This document shows, piece by piece, positions 35,142-43,008 of a stretch of 64,000 nucleotides of DNA; the first letter of the stretch is position 1, and every line of letters begins with the position of its first letter. The notes beneath the pieces were generated by a model. The model saw only the letters and a list, made by a program, of their open reading frames with translations. It was not told where the DNA came from and made no database searches. A program made the position numbers and the translations under genes. Source of the DNA: Polyangiaceae bacterium (GTDB lineage: Bacteria; Myxococcota_A; Polyangia; Polyangiales; Polyangiaceae). Where the stretch lies: positions 2,050,708 to 2,114,707 of the forward strand of contig JABTUA010000002.1 in NCBI GenBank assembly GCA_015075635.1. The letters are read 5' to 3'.

Positions 35142-36409
35142 ATGAACGCTCTCTCTTCGGTCTCCGACCACGAGCTTCGCGAGCGGCTCTCGGCCGCCGT
35201 GAGCTCGGAGCGGTCGGCGTGCGCCAACGTCATCTTCCACCTGGCAGAGCTCGACCGCCGCAGGCTCTGTTGTTTCCCGTTCTACGCCACACCACCGACA
35301 GCGATTCCTCGACTGCGGCAGACCGGAAGCGAGTTCCTCCGGCTCGGCCGGACTGTCTATTTCGACGAAGCGTGCTCCTCCCTCTTCGCCTACTGCACCG
35401 AGCGTCTCGGCTACTCCGAGGACAGCGCCACCAAACGCGTCCGCGTGGCCCGCCTGGTCCAGCAATTCCCGCAGGTGCTCGATGACCTCGCGAGCGGCGA
35501 GCTCCACCTGACGGGGCTGTTCCTGCTCTCCGGCCACCTGACGGACGACAACGCCGAGCAGCTCCTCGCCGAGGCGCGAGGGAAGTCGAAGCGCCAGCTC
35601 GAAGAGCTGCTCGCCCGCTGGTTCCCGCGGCCGGACGTGCCGCCGACCATCACCCCGATCACGCCCGAGCCGGCGCAGGGGAACTGTGCACATGGTCTGG
35701 GGCAGGTAACCCGGCCCCGCCGGCCCAACCGCCTCGCGGTCGCGTCGAGCCGCTCTCGCCGGCGAGCGTTCGCGTGGAGCTCACCGCCGGCGTCGCGTTC
35801 CGCGACAAGCTCGAGCAAGCCAGCGCTCTGCTCAGCCACAAGGTGCCCAACGGCGACCCCGCGACGATCCTCGAGCTCGCACTGGACCTGCTCATCGAGC
35901 GGGAGACGAAACGCCGCTCCGGCGCGGGTAAACCGCGCAAGCGCCGCGAGACGAAGCCGGGCTCGCGGCACGTTCCCGTGGAAGTCCAGAGGGCTGTGCG
36001 AGAGCGGGACGGCGACCAGTGCACCTTCTCCGACGCCGAGGGGCGGCGTTGCTCCGCCAAGCGCTTCTTGACCATCGAGCACGTCGACCCGTTCGCGAAG
36101 GGCGGGCCCACGACGGTGGACAACTGCTGCTTGCTTTGCAGGCCTCACAACGCCCACCGAGCGCGCCAGGTCTTCGGCGATGAGCACATCCAGAACAAGA
36201 TCTCGGAGGCGCGCGCGAATCGAAGACAGAGCGCGCCACCGGCGCCGACGCCCAATCACGACGTGTCCGAAAAGGTGCTCGGAGCGCTGGTTCGGATGGG
36301 GTTCAAGCGAGCGGATGCGCGACGAGCCGTCGAGCAAGCGCGGGTGCGCGAGGTGGAGCCACTGCTCGAGCCGATGCTTCGCGCTACGCTCGCCATTCTC
36401 ACACCCTGA
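35142..36409 (+). pseudogene. HNH endonuclease, frameshifted
   Basis: Start ATG 35142 (MNALSSVSDHEL), with AGAGAG upstream. The first part has the DUF222-like helical N-domain ('YFDEACSSLFAYCTERLGYSEDSATKRVRVARLVQQFPQVLDDLASGELHLTGLFLLSGHLTDDNAEQLL'). The frame breaks between about 35665 and 35700, near a GGGG run; the sense then continues two frames over ('VRVELTAGVAFRDKLEQASALLSHKVP') to the HNH core: RERDGDQCTF, IEHVDPFAKGG, DNCCLLCRPHN. A C-terminal RuvA/UBA-like helix bundle ('VLGALVRMGFKRADARRAVEQA') ends at 36409. It is either a decayed gene, a programmed shift or a sequencing error in the G run. Hairpin repeats flank it. Confidence 0.85.
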
Positions 36410-36419
36410 GACGGTTCGG

Positions 36420-36494
36420 GCACACCCCACGTCGAATGGGGTGTGCACGGATTGCCCTTGGTGGTCTTGCCAGCGGCAGCGCTGTGGGCACGAA
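36420..36494 (+). repeat. Hairpin-tail repeat, right copy
   Basis: Hairpin with a 10-bp stem (arms 36420-36429 and 36437-36446, 7-base loop) starting ten bases after the HNH stop, then the tail to 36494, which matches the left copy. The two copies are inverted, with hairpins facing the HNH gene and tails outside. Confidence 0.75.
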
Positions 36495-36617
36495 TGCGGG
36501 CGCAGGAGAGGAGCTCGTCGTGAGCCGAACAGGTCGCAGTCAACGCAGGGGCATCGGCATGCGGGTCAAACGCTTCGGCGACGCGCGCCTCGACGAGGTC
36601 CGCGACCCGCGCGACGG

Positions 36618-36914
36618 GACGCGCTCTCGTCGCTCGAGCCCGACGACGTCCGCCCGGCCCTGCACGCTGCGACGCGCGCCGCCCAGCGCCGCAAGGCGCT
36701 CGAGCCCGACGGCTTGCCCTTCGGCGTCGTCTCGCTCGACGGCAAGGCGACCAGCGTGCCTGCCGCCGACGACTTCTTCGCCCAGCGTCAGACGGCCACG
36801 GCCGAGGAGCGCCTGCTCGGCCTGGTCAGGACCGTCACGGCCACGCTGACCAGCTCCACCGCGCGACCCGTCATCGACGTCGTCCCGATCCCAGCCAGCA
36901 CCAACGAGATGGGC
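36618..36914 (+). mobile_element. Transposase remnant (DDE-type)
   Basis: An open stretch without start or finished C-terminus reads 'LEPDDVRPALHAATRAAQRRKALEPDGLPFGVVSLDGKAT' and 'RTVTATLTSSTARPVIDVVPIPASTNEMG', the N-terminal to central part of a DDE transposase (ISAs1-like) with the first catalytic Asp in VSLDGKAT. After 36914 the match stops and a stop codon follows at about 36969. No terminal repeats were found. The 36495-37224 gap holds nothing else recognisable. Confidence 0.6.
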
Positions 36915-37224
36915 ATGATCCCATGCGGCTCGAGCTCCAGAGACCGCCGGCTCCCGCCGGCGCCTGCGTGAGCGGTGCCAAGGCCTGCGCGCCGACCTGC
37001 TCTTCGACAGACTCCGCCTCGATCACTGCCCTCGGGCTCCTGCCCCCGTAGAGCTCGATGGCGCTTGCTCCTGAGCGGCCCATGTACCTCTCCACCGCCC
37101 CGTCCCCTGGTCACCACTTCCCAGCCGGTGGTGGCGACGCAGCTCGACTCGGGGAGAACCGATCGAGACTGCGCGCGCGACGGGGGAGCTTGCTTCCGCG
37201 GCGAAAGCGGCAGATAGAGCGCGC

Positions 37225-37707
37225 ATGCCGAGCGCACCGCCTCCCGCCCCACCGGTTCCGCAGACCTACAAGATCGTGGTCGGGGTCGACTACTCGGAGC
37301 AGAGCGAGCGGGCGTTGCGCGCGGCCCTGGACATCGCCCTCTACCGCGACACGCAGATCTACTGCCTGGCCATCGCCGAAGGCTACGGCCCGGGTCGCCC
37401 CGCGGCCGAGAGCGCGGAGATGCACCAGACCTTCCACGACGAGGCGCAGCGCACGCTGGACCGCTTCATCGCGAAGGAGATCGACCTGTTCGAGCAGAGC
37501 GGGGTGAAGCTCAATCGCAAGCGCGTCGCCGCCGCCATCGATTTCGGCAAGCCCGTGGACGGCGTGCTCGCCCTGGCAGAAGACGTCCACGCCGACCTGA
37601 TCGTGATCGGCACCCACGGCAAGAAGGGCCTGGAGCGCCTGTTCGTGGGGTCCGTGGCGTCGGAGGTGGTCAAGCGGGCGCTCTGTCCCGTGTTGGTCAC
37701 GCGCTGA
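37225..37707 (+). CDS. Universal stress protein
   Basis: 160 residues. After a Pro-rich N-terminus, 'KIVVGVDYSEQSERALRAALDIA' starts the UspA fold. The ATP-binding motif GTHGKKGLERLFVGSVASEVVKRALCPVLV is near the C-terminus (about 128-158), with the G-x2-G-x9-GS spacing of nucleotide-binding members. Cytoplasmic. Convergent with the HDAC-family gene (stops one base apart). Confidence 0.94.
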   Translation: MPSAPPPAPPVPQTYKIVVGVDYSEQSERALRAALDIALYRDTQIYCLAIAEGYGPGRPAAESAEMHQTFHDEAQRTLDRFIAKEIDLFEQSGVKLNRKRVAAAIDFGKPVDGVLALAEDVHADLIVIGTHGKKGLERLFVGSVASEVVKRALCPVLVTR

Positions 37708-37708
37708 A

Positions 37709-39448
37709 TCACACCAAGCTGAACTTCACGCGCTCCATCTCGGCCTCCACCGCAGCGCGGTCCACCGGGCGCTGGTCGAGCCAGTAGGCCATCTCCCCGG
37801 CTTCCCAGGTGTAGCGCTCGCCGTTCATGTGGACACGCCCCGCCGACAGAGCACGCGAGAGGTCGCCCAAGGGGACGTGCCCCAGATCGCGCAACAAGGC
37901 GTCGAAGTGCGCCTGGTGGCGCGGGTCGATGAAGACCATGGCGAAGCGCGCCGCGTAGGCGGTGTGGAGATACGCCGGGCGGAACGCTATGCCGGCGAGC
38001 CCGAGCCGCTCGGCGACGCGGCCGAACAGCTGCCCCGCCTCCCGCGCGATGCCGAGCCCCGGCTCCTCCTGCCCCGGCAGGCGCGGGCGCTTTTCGCTGA
38101 AGCGGCCCCGGGGGTGGCGCAGCGTCAGCCAGTGTACGTAGAGCATGTCCTCATCGGCGACGCGGCGCTTCTCCAGCACGGTCTCGATGAGCAGGTGCTC
38201 CACGCCGTCGGACTGGCCGAAGAGCCGCAGTCGATCGCCGCGCTCGTCGCGATCGACCGCGACGCGGAAGCCGCCGTACCCCAGGCGCCGGAGGTGCTGG
38301 AGGATGCCGTAGCGCGACATCGCGTACTCGATGCCTTCCGCGGTGTAGTAGCCGAGGAAGCGCGGCGAGCGGCTGGCGTGGCGGTCGAGCTCGCCCATCA
38401 GATCGGCTTCCGTGATCCACAGCGGCCCCTCGAGCTTGTCCCGAGTGAGCTCCCGCGCCACGGTCGCGAACTGCGTGGTCATCGGATCGACCCGCGGCGG
38501 AATGGGCTTCAGTGTCTGTCGTGCGAGCACCATGCCGGTGCCTGCGAGCGCGCGCCAGGCGTCCACGGTGTAGCCCCCACCCGGGAGCCAGACGGACGGC
38601 ACGCCCTCGAGCGAGCGCAGCACGGCCAGATCGCGCCGGCGCACCCCATCCAGACTGAGCGCCAGGGCGCCGAATCGATCGTGCCGGAGCACGTCGCCTC
38701 CGGCCAGCACGAAAGCCAGCCCGGCCGGCGGCATGCGCGAGAGCAAGGCGTGTAGCGCCGACAGGTAGCTGCCGTCGTCGCAGTCGCGCGGCAGCACGGT
38801 CTCGTCGACGCCGTCGAGCTTTCCCCAATCGGCGCCCGAGAGCGACCCGATCCAGACGCTGGGGTCGCCGACGAAACACTCGGCCGTCCCGTCCGGAGGG
38901 TGGGCGTCGAGGTCCAGCACGACCACGCGCTTCCTGAAGCCCTCCTTGCGCACCGCGGCCACCGCGACGGCGATGTCGTTGACGATGCAGAACCCTCCAC
39001 CGCGATTCGGCCCGGCGTGGTGAAAGCCGCCCAACAGGTTCAAGGTCGGGCCCCGGGTCCCGAGGGCCTCTCGCGCAGCGTCCAGCGTCCCGCCGCACGC
39101 GATGCGGATGGTCTGCACCACCTCGTCCACGACGACGTCCGACGGGTCCACCGCGAAGGCGTTGCCGATGGCCACGGGATCTTGCAGCGACTCGAGCAGC
39201 TCGGCGCTGTGGACTCGCGCCAGATCCTCGTAGCGGATCCGGCTCGGCGTGCGCACGTCCTCGGCGACCAGGTAGCCGGAGCCCACCAGATACGACAGCG
39301 CCAGATCCGCGCGCCGCGGATCGATGCCGGTGCTGGCCTCGATGGACGCGAAGGGCAGGCGGTAGGCGCGATCGTACCAGATGGCGTAGGGGTGGCCGTG
39401 GACCCAGCGCCGAGCGCGAGTCGCCAACGAGCCGAGGAGCGTCGGCAT
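37709..39448 (-). CDS. Histone-deacetylase-family protein with extra C-terminal domain
   Basis: 579 residues. Residues 20-330 are an HDAC/acetylpolyamine amidohydrolase fold: His143-His144 (GGFHHAGPNRGGGFC), Asp181 and His183 in VLDLDAHPPDGT, Asp252 in AGGDVLRHDRFG and catalytic Tyr293 in PGGGYTVDAW. Zinc-binding and charge-relay residues appear intact. Residues 360-579 form a further domain of unknown family ('ETVLEKRRVADEDMLYVHWLTLRHPRG', 'YLHTAYAARFAMVFIDPRHQAHFDALLRDL'). It starts four bases after the upstream Usp gene, so the two are co-transcribed. Substrate could be an acetylated protein, polyamine or small molecule. Confidence 0.9.
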   Translation of the reverse strand: MPTLLGSLATRARRWVHGHPYAIWYDRAYRLPFASIEASTGIDPRRADLALSYLVGSGYLVAEDVRTPSRIRYEDLARVHSAELLESLQDPVAIGNAFAVDPSDVVVDEVVQTIRIACGGTLDAAREALGTRGPTLNLLGGFHHAGPNRGGGFCIVNDIAVAVAAVRKEGFRKRVVVLDLDAHPPDGTAECFVGDPSVWIGSLSGADWGKLDGVDETVLPRDCDDGSYLSALHALLSRMPPAGLAFVLAGGDVLRHDRFGALALSLDGVRRRDLAVLRSLEGVPSVWLPGGGYTVDAWRALAGTGMVLARQTLKPIPPRVDPMTTQFATVARELTRDKLEGPLWITEADLMGELDRHASRSPRFLGYYTAEGIEYAMSRYGILQHLRRLGYGGFRVAVDRDERGDRLRLFGQSDGVEHLLIETVLEKRRVADEDMLYVHWLTLRHPRGRFSEKRPRLPGQEEPGLGIAREAGQLFGRVAERLGLAGIAFRPAYLHTAYAARFAMVFIDPRHQAHFDALLRDLGHVPLGDLSRALSAGRVHMNGERYTWEAGEMAYWLDQRPVDRAAVEAEMERVKFSLV

Positions 39449-39452
39449 GGCG

Positions 39453-39923
39453 TCAGGCGTCCGGGCGCTCGGAGCCGGCCGGCACCGTGAGCACGGGCAC
39501 CGGCGAGAGGCGCACGATCTTCTCGGCGACGCTGCCCATGAGGAAGTGGCGGAAACCGCGCCGGCCGTGCGTCGAGATCACGATCAGGTTCGCGCCGCTC
39601 TTCTCTGCCGCCGCGAGGATGGCGCTCGCCGGCTCCCCGCTCTCGAGGCGGTGCGTCATCCTCACGCCCGCGGGCAGGCTCGCGCCGGCCAGGAACTCCT
39701 TCATGTCCCGCTCGGCGTTCTCGGCGATCAGCTCGAACAGCGAGCGCTTCTCGCCGCCCGCGTGCTCGACGGTGACGTCCTCGGGGACCAGCGATGGGTG
39801 GTCCCAGACGTGGATGACCTCGAGCTCGGCGCCCAGAGTCTCCGCCCAAGCACCCGCGAGCTCCAGCGCTCGGCGGCAGTGCTCGGAGTACTCGACCGGG
39901 ACTAGGATGCGGGAAGTGCTCAT
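39453..39923 (-). CDS. Universal stress protein
   Basis: 156 residues from ATG 39923 (GAGGCG upstream; an earlier in-frame Met at 39941 is less likely). 'SRILVPVEYSEHCRRALELAGAWAE' opens the UspA fold, and STHGRRGFRHFLMGSVAEKIVRLSPVPVL is the ATP-binding motif. It precedes the HDAC-family gene by four bases and follows Fpg by 42, giving an Fpg-Usp-HDAC run that looks like a stress/repair operon. Confidence 0.93.
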   Translation of the reverse strand: MSTSRILVPVEYSEHCRRALELAGAWAETLGAELEVIHVWDHPSLVPEDVTVEHAGGEKRSLFELIAENAERDMKEFLAGASLPAGVRMTHRLESGEPASAILAAAEKSGANLIVISTHGRRGFRHFLMGSVAEKIVRLSPVPVLTVPAGSERPDA

Positions 39924-39965
39924 GCGCGCCTCGCGGGGCACTTGTAGCCCAGACGGGTCGGAGCG

Positions 39966-40871
39966 TCACTCGGCCTTGCCCAGGCGTTCCTCCAGCTCGT
40001 CGATGCTCTTCGGCCAATCGCCTTTGAGCAGCCGCGACAAGCCGCGATCGGCCAAGAGCTTGCCGCCCGTCTGACAGCGCGGGCAGTAGTTGACCTCGTT
40101 CTCCGCGAAACGAATGCGCTGGACCTTGGTGCCACACACCGGGCACGGCCGCCCGTAGCGGCCGTGGACGGCCATTCCCTCGCGGAACGCCGTCACCTTC
40201 TCCGGAAAACCGTCGCCGACCTCGGCTCGGGTGCGCTCGATCCAGGTGAGCAAGGTGTCGCGGGTCGCGGACAGGAGCCGCGCGAGCTCCTCGTCGTCCA
40301 GCTGGCGGGTCAGTCGGACCGGAGACAGCCGCGCGTGGAACAGGATCTCGTCCGAGTAGGCGTTTCCGACGCCGCTGACCAGGCGCGGGTCGGTCAGCGC
40401 CCGCTTGAGCGTGCGGTTCTCGCGCCGGAGCGCCGCGGCGAAGTCCGGCAGGCTTGCCGCGAGCGGCTCGACGCCCCCCCGATCGAAGGGCTCGAGCGCC
40501 GCACGTCCGCGCACCACGTGGACGCTCGCGCGCTTCTTGGTGCTGGCCTCGGTGAAGAGCAACGTCCCGTGCTCGAAGTCGAGGGCGAGGAGCCCGAGCT
40601 TCTTCGGCAGCGGCGCGCCGCGCTCGCGCCAGCGCAGGCGGCCGGCGATCATCAGGTGAATGACCAGGAACAGGTCGCCCTCGAAGGCGAGCACGATGCG
40701 CTTGCCGATGCGCTCGGTGCCGGCGACCCGCGCGCCGTGCAGCTCGGAGAGCGGCGGTGCGAACGTGCGCACGACGAACGGGCTCGCGACTCGCGCGCGC
40801 TCGAGCACGCGGCCACCGATCAGCGCGGCGAGGCGCTCGACGTAGACGAGCACGTCCGGGAGCTCCGGCAT
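39966..40871 (-). CDS. Fpg/Nei-family DNA glycosylase
   Basis: 301 residues from ATG 40871, which gives MPELPDV, so Pro2 and Glu3 are the catalytic residues after Met removal. 'GTERIGKRIVLAFEGDLFLVIHLMIAGRLRW' has the phosphate-contact Lys region, 'PRLVSGVGNAYSDEILFHARLSP' the helix-2-turn-helix, and CPVCGTKVQRIRFAENEVNYCPRCQ the zinc finger (CxxC-x16-CxxC). A 30-residue extension follows the finger. It removes oxidised bases and nicks the abasic site. The frame is open upstream in non-coding sequence. Confidence 0.95.
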   Translation of the reverse strand: MPELPDVLVYVERLAALIGGRVLERARVASPFVVRTFAPPLSELHGARVAGTERIGKRIVLAFEGDLFLVIHLMIAGRLRWRERGAPLPKKLGLLALDFEHGTLLFTEASTKKRASVHVVRGRAALEPFDRGGVEPLAASLPDFAAALRRENRTLKRALTDPRLVSGVGNAYSDEILFHARLSPVRLTRQLDDEELARLLSATRDTLLTWIERTRAEVGDGFPEKVTAFREGMAVHGRYGRPCPVCGTKVQRIRFAENEVNYCPRCQTGGKLLADRGLSRLLKGDWPKSIDELEERLGKAE

Positions 40872-41127
40872 GACGCCTCGGAGTCTAGCCTTCGCCCGCG
40901 GTAGATTGTGCCGGCCGCTCGGGCGAGAGCGAACCAATTGCGCCCGCCGCGACCGCTCGGGATGGTCGGCGAACGCAGCCCCTCCCGGCATCGCGAGCGA
41001 AGCGAGCCCGCGACGAGCAAAGCGAGTCGCGTCGGGGGACCGGGGGCGTGCCCCCGGCGGAGGACTACGGTGGGGGTGGGTGGGGGGACACTCCAAACAG
41101 GGCACGAATGTTGCTCCGTCGCGGCGC

Positions 41128-41556
41128 ATGGCAATCTCCGTCCAGCAGGCCGTCCGAAACGCTGTCGCTGCCGAGCGCGCCGCCGCGCAGTTCTACCGCG
41201 CCCTGGCTGCGCTCGATCTCGAGCCCGAAGTCCAGGCGTTCTTCCTGGACATGGCGAAGCAGGAGGACCAACACGCCCAATCGATCGAGCAGGGCGGCAA
41301 GCGCCTGGTGGGCGGCGAGCTCCCTGAGCGGGCGGACATGGCCGTAGAGAGCGTCGAGACCGCGCCGGAGTGGCTCGTCGCAGACACCATCTCCAAGGAC
41401 AACGCGTTGAAGATCGCCCGCGACAACGAGATCAAGGCGTCGCTGTTCTACGACGCGCTCGCGGACTTCTGCCCCGAGCCGGAGGCTGAGTTCTTCCGTC
41501 AGCTGGCCAACACCGAGCTGGAGCACGCGAAGCGTCTGGAGCAGGTCGAGCTCTGA
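41128..41556 (+). CDS. Rubrerythrin-like di-iron ferritin-fold protein
   Basis: 142 residues from ATG 41128. Four-helix bundle with two E...ExxH-type half sites: Glu in AERAAAQFYRAL and KQEDQHAQSIE, then DNEIKASLFYDAL and NTELEHAKRLE. It lacks the rubredoxin-like C-terminal Fe(Cys)4 domain, so it is the short ferritin-like class, which may reduce peroxide or handle iron. The 256-bp gap upstream has GC-rich dyads only (for example 41040-41057). Confidence 0.9.
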   Translation: MAISVQQAVRNAVAAERAAAQFYRALAALDLEPEVQAFFLDMAKQEDQHAQSIEQGGKRLVGGELPERADMAVESVETAPEWLVADTISKDNALKIARDNEIKASLFYDALADFCPEPEAEFFRQLANTELEHAKRLEQVEL

Positions 41557-41609
41557 CGGAGCCTTCGCTGTCTTGCCATGGGCTGATCGCGATGACCCGA
41601 GTCTGATCC

Positions 41610-42494
41610 TCACCGCTCGGCGAGCACCCAGTAGGCAGCGGCGAGCACCAGCGCGCCGCCGAGCCACGCCGGCCACGACGGCACTTCGTTCCAGGCGACC
41701 ACACCCACGACGACGGCGACCACGGGCTCGAGCAGCATCAGGATGGAGGCCCGGCTCGCGTGGGTGTGGGCGAGGCCTCGGATGAACAGGACGCCGGCGA
41801 CCGCGCCGGGACCGAGGCCCCCCAAGACGAGGAGGCCGAGCGCGGTCGGCGGGGTGGAGAGCACGTTGCTCGGCAGGAACGGCAGCATCACGAGGAGCCC
41901 CGTCGGGATGTGCCAGCACAGGATCTCGGTCGGCGCGAAGTGGCGGCCCAGGCGCTTGGCGGCGAGCAGCGACATGGCGAAGAACACGGCGCTGCCCGCG
42001 CCGAGCAGCGCGCCGCCCAGTGCGATCTTCGAGCCGTCGCGCCAAGGCTCGAGCAAGGTGACGAGCCCGGCGAGCGCCACCCCGAGCGCGCCCCAGGTCC
42101 TCCGGCTCACGCGCTCGCCGACCACGAAGGGCGCACCCAGCGCCACCAGCACCGGCGCCAGGTAGTGGGTCAAGACGGCGACGGCGAGCGAGGTCTTCTG
42201 CATGGCCCAGAAGAACAAGAGCGCGTTCGCGGCGTCGAACACGCCCTGCAACCCGAGGAGCGCCCAGACGCGGAGCGGCCGCCGCACGCGCAGTCGCTCT
42301 CGCAGCGCCAGGGGCAGCGACGCGACGAAGATGGTCGCGAAGACCACGAACGCCTCGAGCGCCGCGTTGACGCCCCCGCGCGCCTCGGCCGGTCTGAAGA
42401 ACAAGCTCCATGTGCCCCAGGAGCCGGCAGCCAGGGCGATCATCAGCGCGCCGCGGGTGCGGCCGCGCTCGCCGCCGGCGGCAGCGTCAGTCAC
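41610..42494 (-). CDS. EamA-family (DMT) transporter
   Basis: 294 residues from GTG 42494, overlapping the upstream kinase gene's last 8 bases. Ten hydrophobic helices in two EamA halves, with family turns such as 'HYLAPVLVALGAPFVVGERVSRRTWGALGVALAGLVTLL' and 'GLAHTHASRASILMLLEPVVAVVVGVVAWNEVPS'. Exports or imports a small metabolite; specificity unknown. The overlap suggests co-translation with the two kinases. Confidence 0.9.
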   Translation of the reverse strand: MTDAAAGGERGRTRGALMIALAAGSWGTWSLFFRPAEARGGVNAALEAFVVFATIFVASLPLALRERLRVRRPLRVWALLGLQGVFDAANALLFFWAMQKTSLAVAVLTHYLAPVLVALGAPFVVGERVSRRTWGALGVALAGLVTLLEPWRDGSKIALGGALLGAGSAVFFAMSLLAAKRLGRHFAPTEILCWHIPTGLLVMLPFLPSNVLSTPPTALGLLVLGGLGPGAVAGVLFIRGLAHTHASRASILMLLEPVVAVVVGVVAWNEVPSWPAWLGGALVLAAAYWVLAER

Positions 42495-43008
42495 TCTTCC
42501 CGAGCATCTCGGTGATCGCGAGCGCGATGCGCTCGACCGCCGCTTCGTCGTGCCCGCCTCGCGCCACCACGTCCGGCCGCTCCGGCACCTCGTAGCCCAG
42601 ATCGGCGCCGGGCACGCCGCCGGCGCGCCCTTCGCGCACGGCGCGATACAGGCCCTTGGCGTCCCGCGCCTCGACCTCCGCTTGGGACGCCTCGACGTAG
42701 ACTTCGAGGAACAGAGGGGCGCGCTCGCGGGCTCGCTCACGGAACAGCTTCAGGTGCGCCGTCGCGGGCACGACCACCACCAGGCCCTGACGAGCCAAGA
42801 CTCCCGCCAGGTTCGCCAGCGTCGCGTAGTACTCGTCCCGAGACTTCGGGTCATAGCCGTGCCGCGGCACGAACGCGGCGCGCACCTGGTCGCCGTCCAG
42901 CACGCAACACGCCGTTCCCTGCGCGCTCAGGCGCTCGCGCAGCGCCACCGCCAACGTGGACTTCCCGGACGACGGCTTGCCGGTCATCCAGACCACCACG
43001 CCGTTCAC
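42487..43008 (-). CDS. Adenylylsulfate-kinase-like P-loop kinase
   Basis: 173 residues from GTG 43008, which overlaps the upstream stop as GTGA. Walker A GKPSSGKST is at residues 10-18, with 'CVLDGDQVRAAFVPRHGYDPKSRDEYYATLANLAGVLARQGLVVVV' (DGDxxR), 'EVYVEASQAEVEARDAKGLYRAVREGRAGGVPGADLGYEVP' and a terminal helix. The CysC signature FISPYR is replaced by VPATAHLK. With an APH-type partner it may phosphorylate something other than APS. Fused or adjacent APH/P-loop pairs occur elsewhere in bacteria. Confidence 0.85.
   Translation of the reverse strand: MNGVVVWMTGKPSSGKSTLAVALRERLSAQGTACCVLDGDQVRAAFVPRHGYDPKSRDEYYATLANLAGVLARQGLVVVVPATAHLKLFRERARERAPLFLEVYVEASQAEVEARDAKGLYRAVREGRAGGVPGADLGYEVPERPDVVARGGHDEAAVERIALAITEMLGKSD

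Noticed and set aside
36871..37095. Minus-strand 74-codon frame within the transposase-remnant region
   Set aside because: No family, no start signal and no conserved neighbour; likely antisense remnant.
41040..41057. GC-rich hairpin (CCGGGGGC/GCCCCCGG) as a terminator
   Set aside because: No T-run on either side and only a two-base loop; no gene ends close before it.
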